From VXMO01 sp965205915 (GTDB lineage Bacteria > Chloroflexota > Dehalococcoidia > UBA6926): a DNA stretch of 64,000 nucleotides. Both the position numbers and the translations under genes were made by a program. The notes beneath the pieces are model-generated. The model made no database searches and was not told the DNA's origin. It saw nothing but the letters and a program-made list of their open reading frames with translations. The DNA is taken from positions 1,116,001-1,180,000 of the forward strand of contig OZ242191.1 in the NCBI GenBank assembly GCA_965205915.1, in the 5' to 3' direction. Positions 17,921 to 26,987 of this stretch are shown one piece after another; the first letter of the stretch is position 1, and each line of letters begins with the position of its first letter.

Positions 17921-18826
17921 ATGGCCACGTTTGGCGACCTCGAACGCGCGCTGGCAGACCTGTACGAGTACCGGTGGATTATCGGTCTCGGCGTCATCCT
18001 GCTCTCGGCGGGTATCGTTGCCCTGGTATACCGGCAGGGGTGGCACCGCTACATGTGGGAACATCGAGTGCCATTTGCGATTGGCGGCGCTCCCATCGTT
18101 CTCATCGGTCTGTTCCTGACGTGGTCGCTCGCCTCGCCCCTCTTCATCAACGTCACGGTTGAAGAGGAGTTTCCGTTTGCCGCACAGGCCGTTGTACCGG
18201 ACGGCATGGAGCGTTCCGACGTGGAGGGCGCGATGGCCGGCATGGCGATGGTGGATGATTCGGTCATGGTGGAGGAGATGCCGTCCACATCGTCGATGAG
18301 CGCGTCGTCAATGATTGTGGCGGGCACGCCCGTCACAGCCATGGACAGTGAAACCATGTCCAACATGATGGAGGGCATGGCACTGGGGGCCACAGGCTCT
18401 GATGATGCATCGCTCGAGCTGGCGGCGGATATGATTGCTCCCGCCATGGCTGCCATCGTGGAACAACAGGGCGCGCCGGTTGCGCTGAGGGTCGGCAGCT
18501 TTAGGGATGCCGACAGTTTTCACAGGGGAAGCGGGAATGCGACGATCTACTCCGCGCCGGGCGGGGGTCTGCTTTTGCGGCTAGAGGATCTGAACGTAAC
18601 GAACGGGCCGGCCCTGCACGTGATCCTCTCACCGCACCCGGACCCAATGCGCTCACCGGACGTTAAGCAGGCGGGATACGTTGACCTCGGCCCCCTCAAG
18701 GGGAACCGTGGAGACCAGAACTACTCGATACCGACGGGTTATGACGTTTCGGCGGCGGGTAGCGTCGTCATCTACTGCAAGCCGTTCTCCGTCGTGTTCA
18801 GTGTCGCGTCATTGGGGCAGGCATAG
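17921..18826 (+). CDS. Membrane-anchored DM13-domain protein with Met-rich linker
   Basis: 301 residues, ATG start with AAAGGA nine bases upstream. Two membrane helices (about 19-37 and 50-72) anchor it. Residues 85-170 form an unusual Met/Ser/Ala-rich linker (GAMAGMAMVDDSVMVEEM). Residues 190-300 are a DM13 domain: GSFRDADSFHRGSG, then LRLEDLNVTNGPALHVIL, then the ending VVIYCKPFSVVFSVASL with a Cys. DM13 domains are proposed to take part in extracellular electron transfer or redox chemistry. The Met-rich stretch could bind copper(I); that is inference. An MMPL transporter follows 110 bases downstream. Confidence 0.8.
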   Translation: MATFGDLERALADLYEYRWIIGLGVILLSAGIVALVYRQGWHRYMWEHRVPFAIGGAPIVLIGLFLTWSLASPLFINVTVEEEFPFAAQAVVPDGMERSDVEGAMAGMAMVDDSVMVEEMPSTSSMSASSMIVAGTPVTAMDSETMSNMMEGMALGATGSDDASLELAADMIAPAMAAIVEQQGAPVALRVGSFRDADSFHRGSGNATIYSAPGGGLLLRLEDLNVTNGPALHVILSPHPDPMRSPDVKQAGYVDLGPLKGNRGDQNYSIPTGYDVSAAGSVVIYCKPFSVVFSVASLGQA

Positions 18827-18859
18827 CCGAAGACTCCCCTCTCGAACCGGGCATCGCTT

Positions 18860-18882
18860 GCATCGCCGCCAGGTAGCGATGC
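18860..18882 (+). promoter_or_regulatory. Hairpin between DM13 and MMPL genes
   Basis: GCATCGC/GCGATGC 7-bp stem with a 9-base loop, preceded by a direct GCATCGCTT copy. There is no U-tract, so it may be an attenuator or mRNA-stability element rather than a terminator. Confidence 0.35.
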
Positions 18883-18936
18883 ACATTAAGGGCGTTACAC
18901 CCCACGGACAAGGCATCTCCCGGGAGGGGCGTCCTC

Positions 18937-21153
18937 ATGACTGAAAGACTCGCGCGCATCAGCGCCCGCAGGCCGATACTCACAATTCTCTTATGGGTGG
19001 CTGCTGCAATCGTGGGCGTCGCCCTCAGTGGTCAGTATCTGGACAGCGCCACGACGACGGAATTCAGGATGGGCGGCAGCGTGGAGTCCGAGCGGGCGGA
19101 GAAATTGTTGGAGGATCGACTTCGCGGCCCCAAGCCAATCACGGAGTTCGTCATTGTCCAGTCGGAAACGCTGACGGCCGATGATCAGGCATTCCAGGCT
19201 CGCGTCATGTCGCTCACCGCCTCGATTACTGGGCTCGGGCCGGATGTGGTCTCGCAGACTGCCAACTACTACCTGTTAGCCCCAATCCTGCCGCTCGAAG
19301 CAGCGGTGCTGGTTTCCCAGGACCGCCGCACGACGCTAATTCCGGTCAACATGACAGGCGATTTGGAGCAGGCGGAAGAAAACGCTCACCTCCTCCTTGA
19401 CCTTGTAGAGGAGACGAATGGCCGCGACGGATTCCGAGTTCTCACCGTGGGCGATGCCAGCATCTCTCTCGAACGCAACGAACTCTCTGAGAGGGACTTG
19501 CAACAGGGCGAACGAGTTGGGATTCCCGTGGCTCTCATCATCCTGGTGGTGTTGTTTGGCGCGGTGGCGGCGGCGCTTGTGCCCGTCGTCCTATCGCTGA
19601 TCTGCGTGGTCACGGCGCTCGGCCTTGCAGCGCTGATTGGACAGGTCTATGAGTTAGTTTTCTTCGTCACACTGATGATTACGATGATCGGCCTGGCCGT
19701 AGGAATCGATTACTCGCTGATCATCATTTCGCGATTCAGGGAGGAGATGGAGCGGGGCCTGACGCCATTTGAGGCCGCGGCACGTTCGGGCGCAACGGCG
19801 GGGCGGACAGTGCTATTCAGTGGCACAACGGTCGTTGTCGCGCTCTGCGGCATGTTCATCGTGCCGTTCAGCTTCTTCCAGTCGTTGGCCATTGGCGCAA
19901 TCCTTGTCGTCATCATCGCGATGGCCGCCACATTGACCCTGTTGCCGGCGATCATCGCGATGATGGGGCGGCGCATCAATACCTTGTCCATTCCGAAGAT
20001 TGGCGCGAAGAGCCGCGCGTCCGTGGACGCGCAAGAGCACGGATTCTGGGAGCGCGTAACAGAGATTGTGACGCGATATCCGATAATCAGCGTCATTGTT
20101 GTTGGCGTGCCGATGATTGTCGCCACGTATTTCTATTTCGATATTCAGACGGGCCTGAGCGGCGTGGATACCTTCCCGGAGGAATCCGAGACGCGTGAGG
20201 CCTTCTTTGTGATGGAGGAGCAGTTCTCTTTTGGGCTGATAAACCCGACACAGGTAGTCGTTGACGGGGATCTTTCCTCGCCTGAGGTCATAAGCGCTAT
20301 GGAGCGGCTGCAAGCGGCCATCGTAGCCGACCCCGCTTTGCCATGGCCGCCTCGGCTGACAGCCAATGCGGCCAATGACCTCGCGCTTATCCAGGTTGTC
20401 ATTCCGGGTGAGCCGGCCAGCCGATCCGCTGTGGAGGCGGTCAACACTATACGAGACACGCATATACCGGCGGCGTTTGGGGGCGTGGACGCGGAGGTCC
20501 TCGTTGGTGGCCGCGCGGCTGAGGCCGCCGATGTTTTTGACGTCGTGAGCCGTTACACACCCCTCGTCTTTGCTTTTGTCCTCGGCGTGAGCTTCCTCAT
20601 CCTGATGCTGGTCTTCCGTTCAATAGTCATTCCAATCAAGGCCGTGTTTATGAACCTGCTGTCCGTGGGCACGGCCTACGGCTTGCTGGTACTGGTCTTT
20701 CAGAAGGGCTATGGCAGGGATCTGCTCGGGTTCCAGGAGGCGGAGGTCATCGACGTCTGGATCCCGCTTTTCCTGTTCTCGATCCTGTTCGGGTTGTCTA
20801 TGGACTACCATGTCTTCTTGCTGAGCCGCATCCGTGAGCGGTTTGACCAGACCGGCAACAATCGGGAGGCGGTGGCCTTTGGGTTGCGTGAGACGGCGGG
20901 GATGATCACCGGCGCGGCGTTGATCATGGTGGCTGTGTTTGGAGCGTTCGCATCAGGACAGACCATCATCAATCAACAGGTCGGCTTTGGTCTTTCGGTT
21001 GCGATTTTCCTTGACGCGACACTGGTACGGTCAGTGCTCGTGCCGGCAACGATGGAGATGCTGGGGGCGCGGAACTGGTATCTCCCGCCATTCCTGAGGT
21101 GGCTTCCGGATCTTCGCGTGGAGCCGGTTGAGGAGCACAGCGCCGGAGCGTAG
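18937..21153 (+). CDS. MMPL-family RND transporter
   Basis: 738 residues, ATG start with GGGAGGGG upstream. Two-repeat RND layout: membrane helix at 14-32, large extracytoplasmic loop, then helix bundle 180-345 with GLAVGIDYSLIIISRFREE (about 250-268); a second loop (about 385-535) and a second bundle 545-715 with FGLSMDYHVFLLSRIRER (about 618-635). The Asp-Tyr pairs in both bundles are the proton-relay positions of MmpL transporters. Members export lipids or other hydrophobic compounds by proton antiport. The link with the upstream DM13 gene suggests a shared envelope role, unproven. A perfect hairpin follows the stop. Confidence 0.88.
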   Translation: MTERLARISARRPILTILLWVAAAIVGVALSGQYLDSATTTEFRMGGSVESERAEKLLEDRLRGPKPITEFVIVQSETLTADDQAFQARVMSLTASITGLGPDVVSQTANYYLLAPILPLEAAVLVSQDRRTTLIPVNMTGDLEQAEENAHLLLDLVEETNGRDGFRVLTVGDASISLERNELSERDLQQGERVGIPVALIILVVLFGAVAAALVPVVLSLICVVTALGLAALIGQVYELVFFVTLMITMIGLAVGIDYSLIIISRFREEMERGLTPFEAAARSGATAGRTVLFSGTTVVVALCGMFIVPFSFFQSLAIGAILVVIIAMAATLTLLPAIIAMMGRRINTLSIPKIGAKSRASVDAQEHGFWERVTEIVTRYPIISVIVVGVPMIVATYFYFDIQTGLSGVDTFPEESETREAFFVMEEQFSFGLINPTQVVVDGDLSSPEVISAMERLQAAIVADPALPWPPRLTANAANDLALIQVVIPGEPASRSAVEAVNTIRDTHIPAAFGGVDAEVLVGGRAAEAADVFDVVSRYTPLVFAFVLGVSFLILMLVFRSIVIPIKAVFMNLLSVGTAYGLLVLVFQKGYGRDLLGFQEAEVIDVWIPLFLFSILFGLSMDYHVFLLSRIRERFDQTGNNREAVAFGLRETAGMITGAALIMVAVFGAFASGQTIINQQVGFGLSVAIFLDATLVRSVLVPATMEMLGARNWYLPPFLRWLPDLRVEPVEEHSAGA

Positions 21154-21157
21154 ATGA

Positions 21158-21196
21158 AACCGGGCGGCGCTCCCTTCTTGGGAGCGCCGCCCGGTT
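21158..21196. terminator. Bidirectional terminator hairpin
   Basis: Perfect 17-bp stem AACCGGGCGGCGCTCCC/GGGAGCGCCGCCCGGTT with loop TTCTT, placed exactly between the convergent MMPL and binding-protein genes. Terminal AT pairs give short A/U flanks on both sides. Confidence 0.85.
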
Positions 21197-21214
21197 ATAC
21201 TTCTCGACGATTAG

Positions 21215-22393
21215 TTATGGAGTCGGCGCAGGGTCAAGGACGCGGTAACCCAGGTTGTCTTGCGTGCGCTCTGCGACGGGCAGTACTTCAACAACGATGT
21301 TGGCAAGGCCAACGACCTCGCCTCGCTCGTCGAAGGAATAATTGTCGCCGATAGCGCCACTCCACGTTATGTCGTAGAGGCAGTCGCGGAATCCATCAGC
21401 GTCCTGATCGTCCTCCGTCTCTTTGAGACACTCCGCGGCGATGTGGACGGTGTCGTAGGCGGAGCCGAGGAAATATGGCAGTGTCACGTAGTCATAGCGC
21501 GCCCTGAAGTCCGCAAGGACAGTCTGTCCCTTTTCGACAGAGGGGTCGAGGTCGGCGATGATTCCCTTGACGCCCGTGGCCGCGTCACCGGCAACCGCCA
21601 GCGCCGTAGTTCCGACCACAACGACATCACCGTATATGGGGCCCGTGTAGCCGACCTCACGAGCTTGCTTGATGATCGCGCCGGCGCTTGCCTCCGCCTG
21701 CGCAGTAACGAGCAGCGCATCCGCATTTAGGCCGGCAAGCAACGTCAACTGTGTTCTGAAATCCAGCGTATCGGTGAGGTAGCGTTCTGTGCCAACAACC
21801 TGCCCGCCGCGCGCTTCAAACTGCGCTGAAATCGCGCGTCGCACGCCCTCAGCGTAGTCAGTCGACTCTGAGATCGCTACCAGTGTCCGAATTCCATCGG
21901 CCCAGAGAAGATCGCCACCATCGATGCCGAGCTTGGCGTCGTTGATCGAGTTCCGGAAGATGTAGTCGCCCGAGTTGGCAATGTCAGGGCTTGTGGCTAG
22001 GGCGGAGAACATGATGATTCCGTCCTCTTCCGCCAGCGGCGCAACACCCAGCAACGCTCCGCTGCACGACGTGCCCAAGATGATCTTGATGCCATCGACG
22101 TCCGTCAGCTTGTTATAGGCGGTGATAGCGTCAGGCGCGTTGCACTTGGAGTCTTCGACGACCAACTCAAGTGGCGTACCGTTGATACCGCCTGCCGCAT
22201 TGATCTCATCGACGGCTAATTGCTTGGCCTGGTTCGCGACCGTGCCGTATGTCTCACCGGGTCCCGTGAGGGCTTCCATCACGCCGATGCGGTAGGTCTC
22301 GGGCTCCTCTTCGCCATTGCAGGCGGCCGCCACACCAACGAGCAACAAACTGGACATGACGAGCAAGAGGGATGCGAGAATCGGTTTCTTCAT
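21215..22393 (-). CDS. Branched-chain amino acid-type ABC substrate-binding lipoprotein
   Basis: 392 residues from ATG 22393, chosen because GGAGGAAGAA precedes it; the longer frame lacks a start signal. Signal sequence MKKPILASLLLVMSSLLLVG ends at a lipobox-like AAAC. The mature part follows the LivJ/Peripla_BP_6 fold: YRIGVMEALTGPGETYG, then AVDEINAAGGINGTPLELV, then ILGTSCSGALLGVAPLAEE. Such proteins capture amino acids, amides or related small molecules for an ABC importer. No permease or ATPase genes flank it, so it is an orphan in this window. Confidence 0.85.
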   Translation of the reverse strand: MKKPILASLLLVMSSLLLVGVAAACNGEEEPETYRIGVMEALTGPGETYGTVANQAKQLAVDEINAAGGINGTPLELVVEDSKCNAPDAITAYNKLTDVDGIKIILGTSCSGALLGVAPLAEEDGIIMFSALATSPDIANSGDYIFRNSINDAKLGIDGGDLLWADGIRTLVAISESTDYAEGVRRAISAQFEARGGQVVGTERYLTDTLDFRTQLTLLAGLNADALLVTAQAEASAGAIIKQAREVGYTGPIYGDVVVVGTTALAVAGDAATGVKGIIADLDPSVEKGQTVLADFRARYDYVTLPYFLGSAYDTVHIAAECLKETEDDQDADGFRDCLYDITWSGAIGDNYSFDERGEVVGLANIVVEVLPVAERTQDNLGYRVLDPAPTP

Positions 22394-22669
22394 TTCTTCC
22401 TCCATGCCATTGGCTCTGGGCGCAGCGGTGCGCTTCACGGTTGGAGGGAGGGCACAAAAAGCCCGGAACCCCACCGCCGTTTGCGTCAGGGGTGTCAGCT
22501 AGAGTGTACACCCTACGCTGATTCGCTCGATTCGTCGCCTTCGGCGGCTTCATCTCTGTGTACGGTGAGGAGGTAGCCTGCGGAACGCGTATGGAGCGGA
22601 GCACCTACGGGCCGTCATCACGCACAACGAGGAACAGGTTTTCGGAAGGGAATTATATACGTATGCACA

Positions 22670-22879
22670 CTAGGGCGCGGAGGCGCTTCTCGCTTCCAGC
22701 ATGGCGTCAGCAATCTCATAGGCACGCTGTGCAATGTCATCTTTCCGTTTGGCTATAGCGCGTATCGCAGTTAGACCCTGCCTATCGTTCGTCGCCGCAG
22801 CGCCAATAAGCCCCTGCATTGCGCGAGCCGCAAACTCATCCCGTAGCGTTCGGACTTGATCGGCTGGTTCAAGCATCAT
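22670..22879 (-). CDS. Hypothetical small helical protein
   Basis: 69 residues from ATG 22879 (MMLEPADQVRTLRDEF), with GGGGGA just upstream. All-helical in appearance, charged, no Cys and no membrane segment. It overlaps the end of the zinc-ribbon gene by 11 bases, so the two are translationally coupled. Not recognised. Confidence 0.5.
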   Translation of the reverse strand: MMLEPADQVRTLRDEFAARAMQGLIGAAATNDRQGLTAIRAIAKRKDDIAQRAYEIADAMLEARSASAP

Positions 22880-23090
22880 TCCCCCAACAGTCCTCGCAGC
22901 GCCCATCGTCATATAGCGTTTCGGGATAGCTGACCTCACGCCCACAGTTGGAGCAGGCGTAGGTTTTAGGGACGGTTTCCTCTGGCCAGCCTGAGAGCAT
23001 GGCGCGGGCCATCTCGTCCGGCGTCGCATCTATGCGTGGCGGGTACTTGCGCCCTAGTGGGCGTCCACGTTTATTCTTCTCGGTTGCCAT
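22869..23090 (-). CDS. Small zinc-ribbon protein with AT-hook-like N-terminus
   Basis: 73 residues from ATG 23090, with AAGG nine bases upstream. The basic start KRGRPLGRKYPP resembles an AT-hook. It is followed by DATPDEMARAMLSG and a C-terminal zinc ribbon with CSNCGRE and CEDCW (Cx2C...Cx2C). Probably a nucleic-acid-binding protein. It forms a two-gene unit with the overlapping 69-residue frame downstream. A role as a plasmid- or phage-derived accessory protein is possible but not shown. Confidence 0.6.
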   Translation of the reverse strand: MATEKNKRGRPLGRKYPPRIDATPDEMARAMLSGWPEETVPKTYACSNCGREVSYPETLYDDGRCEDCWGNDA

Positions 23091-23177
23091 ACTGTCTGAC
23101 CTTTTTCGTATCAACCCCATTGTAACTCCGATATTCTCTGCCCCCGAATCTAACTGAGCCTACCAGTCTTGATTCGC

Positions 23178-23859
23178 TCATTGGGTAAAACAGGGATGGG
23201 CTATCCATGCCCCCTTGCGGCCCAATGAGGCTTGTGACTGGATGAGCGTAAGGTCAGCGGGCGACCACTCCGCAAGCCCGGAAACGATCCCCTGTGTCAT
23301 TGTCGGCGCCTCGCTCGCCCCATCGTGCCATTGGTGGGCGAGGAGATAGACGGCCTCGCCGATTCCGGGACTGTAATCCTCCGCAATTGACACCGATGGC
23401 GCTGACGTAATAACAGGTCCGAGGACTGCGGTGTTTGTCAGGTAGTCAACGTGCGCAACCGGCGCGTCCACAATTTCGCTCCCGTCTCGAAAGGTGACGT
23501 GGGCTGTGGAGTACGGCAGCAGGACGTGGGCGTTTGCGATTATGTATCCGCCTTCGATGAGCACTCCGGTGCCGCGTGTGACGGGCGTCTCCACGCTGAC
23601 GAGGGACGGCGTGACGATTTAATAGACTTCCGCCGGGGTGAGGGGTGGCCGTGGGGGATGGAGTCGCGGTTGGCGCGGGTGTGGCCGCCGGTTGCGGTGT
23701 GGCGGTTGGCTGCGGTGTGGGCGTGGCCTCAGGATCGCCTCACGCTGACGCCAAGGCAAAAGCGGCGACCGCAATAGTAACCAGAATACCCGTGGTGAAG
23801 CCGCGCATCCGCCATGTGGTTATAGGTCGCTCCCGTTTGTTATCCGGTTGCGCCGACAT
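23178..23859 (-). pseudogene. Decayed trypsin/HtrA-like serine protease with Thr-Pro linker
   Basis: From ATG 23859 the frame gives a basic start, a membrane helix (GILVTIAVAAFALASA), an in-frame TGA, then a Thr-Pro linker (TPTPQPTATPQPAATP). The protease domain lies in another frame: LTPAEVY, a TAA stop, then IVTPSLVSVETP and GTGVLIEGGYIIANAHV, with the catalytic His visible. The Asp site reads TNTAVL instead of TDLAVL. The expected GxSGG is missing: after QASLG the frame runs out at CFTQ. At least two stops, one or two frameshifts and two lost catalytic residues show an inactive relic. Confidence 0.75.
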
Positions 23860-23888
23860 GTTGATCGGCCAGCCAAACGCAAGAAATA

Positions 23889-23965
23889 TGGTGGGCGATA
23901 GAGGACTTGAACCTCTGGCCTCAGCGATGTCAACGCTGCGCTCTAACCAACTGAGCTAACCGCCC
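23889..23965 (-). tRNA. tRNA-Val (anticodon GAC), copy 1
   Basis: On the minus strand the acceptor GGGCGGT pairs with ATCGCCC, discriminator A, encoded CCA. Anticodon stem CAGCG/CGCTG encloses loop TTGACAT, giving GAC. The 74-base body is identical to the copy at 31119-31192. Confidence 0.95.
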
Positions 23966-24022
23966 ATGACACTCGTTCACCCGTTTGCGCCACGTTCACA
24001 CGGCTCCATACGGGTGAGAATC

Positions 24023-24052
24023 ATTCTAATTATGCACCACAAAGTCGGTCAA
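24023..24052 (-). promoter_or_regulatory. Promoter of tRNA-Val copy 1
   Basis: Minus strand TTGACC (24047-24052), 18-base spacer, TAGAAT (24023-24028), about 57 bases upstream of the tRNA. The same boxes and spacing recur at the second tRNA-Val gene. Confidence 0.7.
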
Positions 24053-24218
24053 ATTGTTTTCTCAGTTCGCGTTCCGGCGATGGTTGTGGAAGGAGTCGGT
24101 AGTAGCCAGTACACGGTTGATTCGCTAGTATGAGTGTTGCGAACAGCAGGCACTACCGCAGCTGACCTACAGGCGTAGATGACCAAGCGCGCGCGAGAGG
24201 GCCGGTCAAGCAGGCATC

Positions 24219-26987
24219 GTGAACGTGGAAGCCTTGGGATTTCGGCATTGGCCCCGAAAGGGATTGGCGCGCGCTGCTGCGATACTCGCACTGGCCGTAT
24301 TGGCGGGATACCTGGTTATTCCCCTGGCTGCGCAGGGTACTGTCCCTGACATGCCGGCCGGTCTGACCGGCGCGTTACAAGACGACGAATCAGTCGATCT
24401 GGACTGGGATGACTCGACCGGCGCCGATTCCTATCAGGTCAGCTACCGCCACGCCCATGTTTCGGAGTGGACGATTCTTCCTTCCGGGGACGCCTCCGTG
24501 ACGGTCACCGGCTCCTCAGCAGAGGTGAGCGGTCTGCCGTATCCATTGAACTACTACTTCCGGGTGAACGCGTCCAACACGGATGGGACGTCGAATTGGT
24601 CAGATGAACTGTTGGTGACGCCCGCGCCCATCGTTGGAACGGACGGATGCGTTGTGGCGGCGCCGCCGCAAGAACTTGCAGGGTTTGCCAAACACTGCGC
24701 CGCCGGTGGAATCGGCATCGTTGGATCAAACGAAGTGTCCGACTTCGCCATCAAGCTAGCATGGAACCACATCATGAACATGCTGGCTGCTCACCCTGAC
24801 GTTCACGAGAGGATGGCGCAGGCGAAGGTGCATCACGTCTTGAAGGCAGCCTCCACGCCGGGCACCAAAGCCTCCTACGCAAACAACACTCGACAAGCCT
24901 GGTCGGACGAGGAAAACCTCCTTTGCTACCCGGGAGAGGCCCGTAGGCTATATGCGCTCTATGACTCGTTCATCCATGAGTTTGGCCACGCGATTCACAG
25001 GCGGGGACTCACTACCGCTCAGTACACTGAGACTGAGGATGCGTATACGGCAGCCAAAGGAGCGGGACTGTGGGATGGCACTTATAGCAACGCAGACGTG
25101 GGTGAGTACTTTGCGGAGGCTGTGGAGTTCTACTTTTCCGGCAGAACAGCGGGCGTCAGGCAGAATCGGGAATCACTGGCGCAACACGACCTTCGCATCC
25201 ACACGATTCTCCTCAAGTACCTACCCGCGAATGATTGGAGGGCCCGGTGTCCCTCATCGCAAGATGCCCCAGCACCGCCGGCGATGCCCCCTCAGCCTAC
25301 CAATTTGCGGGCCACAACCGTAACGCAAACCTCCATGACCCTGGAGTGGGACGTACCGGCTGGTGAAGCCGGGAATGTTGACCTGTTTTCTGTGCAACGG
25401 AACGTGGATGGTACCTCCGGATGGATCGGAGCACTTGAAACCAACGGCTCCGTAACGACGGTGACCTTCACTGCACTGTCCCCCGGGAAGAGCTACGGAT
25501 TCCGTGTCATCGCAATCAATGGCTACCGCAGGATTACGGGGGATGAGTTGTTCGTGGATACCCTGTCTCCACCTCCGCCGCCACCGCCGCCACCACCACC
25601 ACCGCCACCTCCGCCGCCGCCGACGCCACCTCCGCCACCACCTCCGCCGCCGACGCCACCACCACCGCCACCGCCACCTCCGCCGCCGCCGCCACCGCCA
25701 CCTCCGCCGCCGCCACCTCCGCCGGGTGGCAGCTCGGGTTCGTCGTCAAGGCAACGAAATCGTCTACCGGTTTTCAGGGATGGTGAGCCGGTGACATTCT
25801 TGATTCTCGAATCGGCTGAGCCGGGAAGGGAGATTGAAGAACCTTTCGAGGCGCGTGACCGTGATGACGACAGGTTGATGTATTCACTGGAGGGGCCCGA
25901 CAGCCGCCATTTTGAAATCGACGAGGACTCGGGGCAGCTACGAACTCGCTCGTGGCTGGATTTCGAGACACGTAAGGAGTATGTGTTTGAAGTCGTGGTC
26001 TCGGACGGCCGGGGCGAGGCGCGTATCGAGGTCACCGTTAACATTGTCAACTCGGATGAGCCCCCCGTGCTGAAGGGGCCATCTAACGTTACGGCGGCAG
26101 AGAACGAATCGGCCGTTCTGGGCGTTTATTCGGCCGTCAGCCCGGAAGGTAGGGTGGCGACACTCTCATTAGCCGGACGGGACGCTGCGCTCTTTATGCT
26201 GGCGGTGGATGGCAGCCTCACATTCCTGACGCCGCCCGATTTTGAGAATCCTCAGAGCACGGGAGGCGGTAACAAGTACGATTTGACGGTGAATGCGATG
26301 GATCGCGTGGACGACAAGTCCCGCGACGTCACAATTCGTGTCACCAATGTTGACGAACCGGGAACTCTGACTATTGATGCGGAGCAAGTCGTGGTTGGCG
26401 AGCCGGTTCGCACGGTGCTGACGGACGCTGACGGTTCCCTTGCGAATGTCCAGTGGCAATGGTCCGTCTCAGCCGATGGAAATGAGTGGTCGCCCGTAGG
26501 CGATACAGTTGGTTCACTGATCGAGGAGAGCGACGGAGAGCCAGGGTTTATGGTCTCGTCGGTATACACACCCTCGACGAGCGATGCTACAGCACGATTG
26601 CGGGTGACCGTCTTTTATTCGGACGGATACGGCGCAGGAAACATACTCACCGCCTCTACTGCAACACCCATCCTCGTGCCATCGCCCACGCCCACCCCAA
26701 TTCCCACGCCGACTCCTACTGCCACACCAACACCGGTTCCGACTGCCACGCCGGAGCCGACTGTAACGCCAACAGCAGTCCCGACTGCCACGCCCGAGCC
26801 AACAGCCAGGCCAACAGTGATCGCACAGGAGCCGACAGCCGCGCCACGGCAGGCTGAAACCAACGTGGCGGTACCAGAATCGACCGAGGATTCAACAGTC
26901 CCGTCGCCCCTGCAATGGCTCCTCGTCGTAGTCATTGTCCTTGGCGCCGTACTGGCCGCCGCAGAGTTCATCCGAAGAAGGCGCTAG
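24219..26987 (+). CDS. Secreted multidomain protein: Fn3, HExxH metallopeptidase-like, polyproline, cadherin-like repeats
   Basis: 922 residues, GTG start. Membrane/signal helix at about 20-38. Fibronectin III domain about 45-135. A zinc-peptidase-like domain about 140-345 with HEFGHAIH (about 252-259) and the downstream acidic helix GEYFAEAVEFYF, as in anthrax-lethal-factor-like gluzincins. A second Fn3 about 360-445. A run of about 50 residues that is almost pure proline (about 450-501). Two cadherin-like domains (about 520-710) and a third beta domain. A Thr-Pro-rich stalk (about 820-870), then a C-terminal helix and RRRR anchor. It probably displays a peptidase on a stalk outside the cell. 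The SGGC signal of the first two genes is absent. Confidence 0.75.
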   Translation: MNVEALGFRHWPRKGLARAAAILALAVLAGYLVIPLAAQGTVPDMPAGLTGALQDDESVDLDWDDSTGADSYQVSYRHAHVSEWTILPSGDASVTVTGSSAEVSGLPYPLNYYFRVNASNTDGTSNWSDELLVTPAPIVGTDGCVVAAPPQELAGFAKHCAAGGIGIVGSNEVSDFAIKLAWNHIMNMLAAHPDVHERMAQAKVHHVLKAASTPGTKASYANNTRQAWSDEENLLCYPGEARRLYALYDSFIHEFGHAIHRRGLTTAQYTETEDAYTAAKGAGLWDGTYSNADVGEYFAEAVEFYFSGRTAGVRQNRESLAQHDLRIHTILLKYLPANDWRARCPSSQDAPAPPAMPPQPTNLRATTVTQTSMTLEWDVPAGEAGNVDLFSVQRNVDGTSGWIGALETNGSVTTVTFTALSPGKSYGFRVIAINGYRRITGDELFVDTLSPPPPPPPPPPPPPPPPPPTPPPPPPPPPTPPPPPPPPPPPPPPPPPPPPPPPGGSSGSSSRQRNRLPVFRDGEPVTFLILESAEPGREIEEPFEARDRDDDRLMYSLEGPDSRHFEIDEDSGQLRTRSWLDFETRKEYVFEVVVSDGRGEARIEVTVNIVNSDEPPVLKGPSNVTAAENESAVLGVYSAVSPEGRVATLSLAGRDAALFMLAVDGSLTFLTPPDFENPQSTGGGNKYDLTVNAMDRVDDKSRDVTIRVTNVDEPGTLTIDAEQVVVGEPVRTVLTDADGSLANVQWQWSVSADGNEWSPVGDTVGSLIEESDGEPGFMVSSVYTPSTSDATARLRVTVFYSDGYGAGNILTASTATPILVPSPTPTPIPTPTPTATPTPVPTATPEPTVTPTAVPTATPEPTARPTVIAQEPTAAPRQAETNVAVPESTEDSTVPSPLQWLLVVVIVLGAVLAAAEFIRRRR
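25567..25724 (+). repeat. CCN proline-codon microsatellite
   Basis: About 155 bases made almost only of CCA, CCG and CCT codons with two ACG insertions, encoding the polyproline rod of the 922-residue protein. Prone to length change by slippage, and stalling-prone for ribosomes without EF-P. Confidence 0.9.

Noticed and set aside
23735..23760. TGA in the protease relic as a fourth selenocysteine
   Set aside because: It lies at a lipobox-like site, not in a redox motif, has no suitable hairpin after it, and the same gene has a TAA stop and a shifted frame.
23645..23959. Plus-strand ORF with VAVG repeats
   Set aside because: Complement of the Thr-Pro linker in the protease relic; it also runs into tRNA-Val.
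25567..25724. CRISPR-like or tandem-array signal
   Set aside because: It is a simple codon microsatellite without spacers.
25523..26050. Minus-strand poly-Gly ORF of 175 residues
   Set aside because: It is the complement of the proline-codon microsatellite inside the 922-residue gene.
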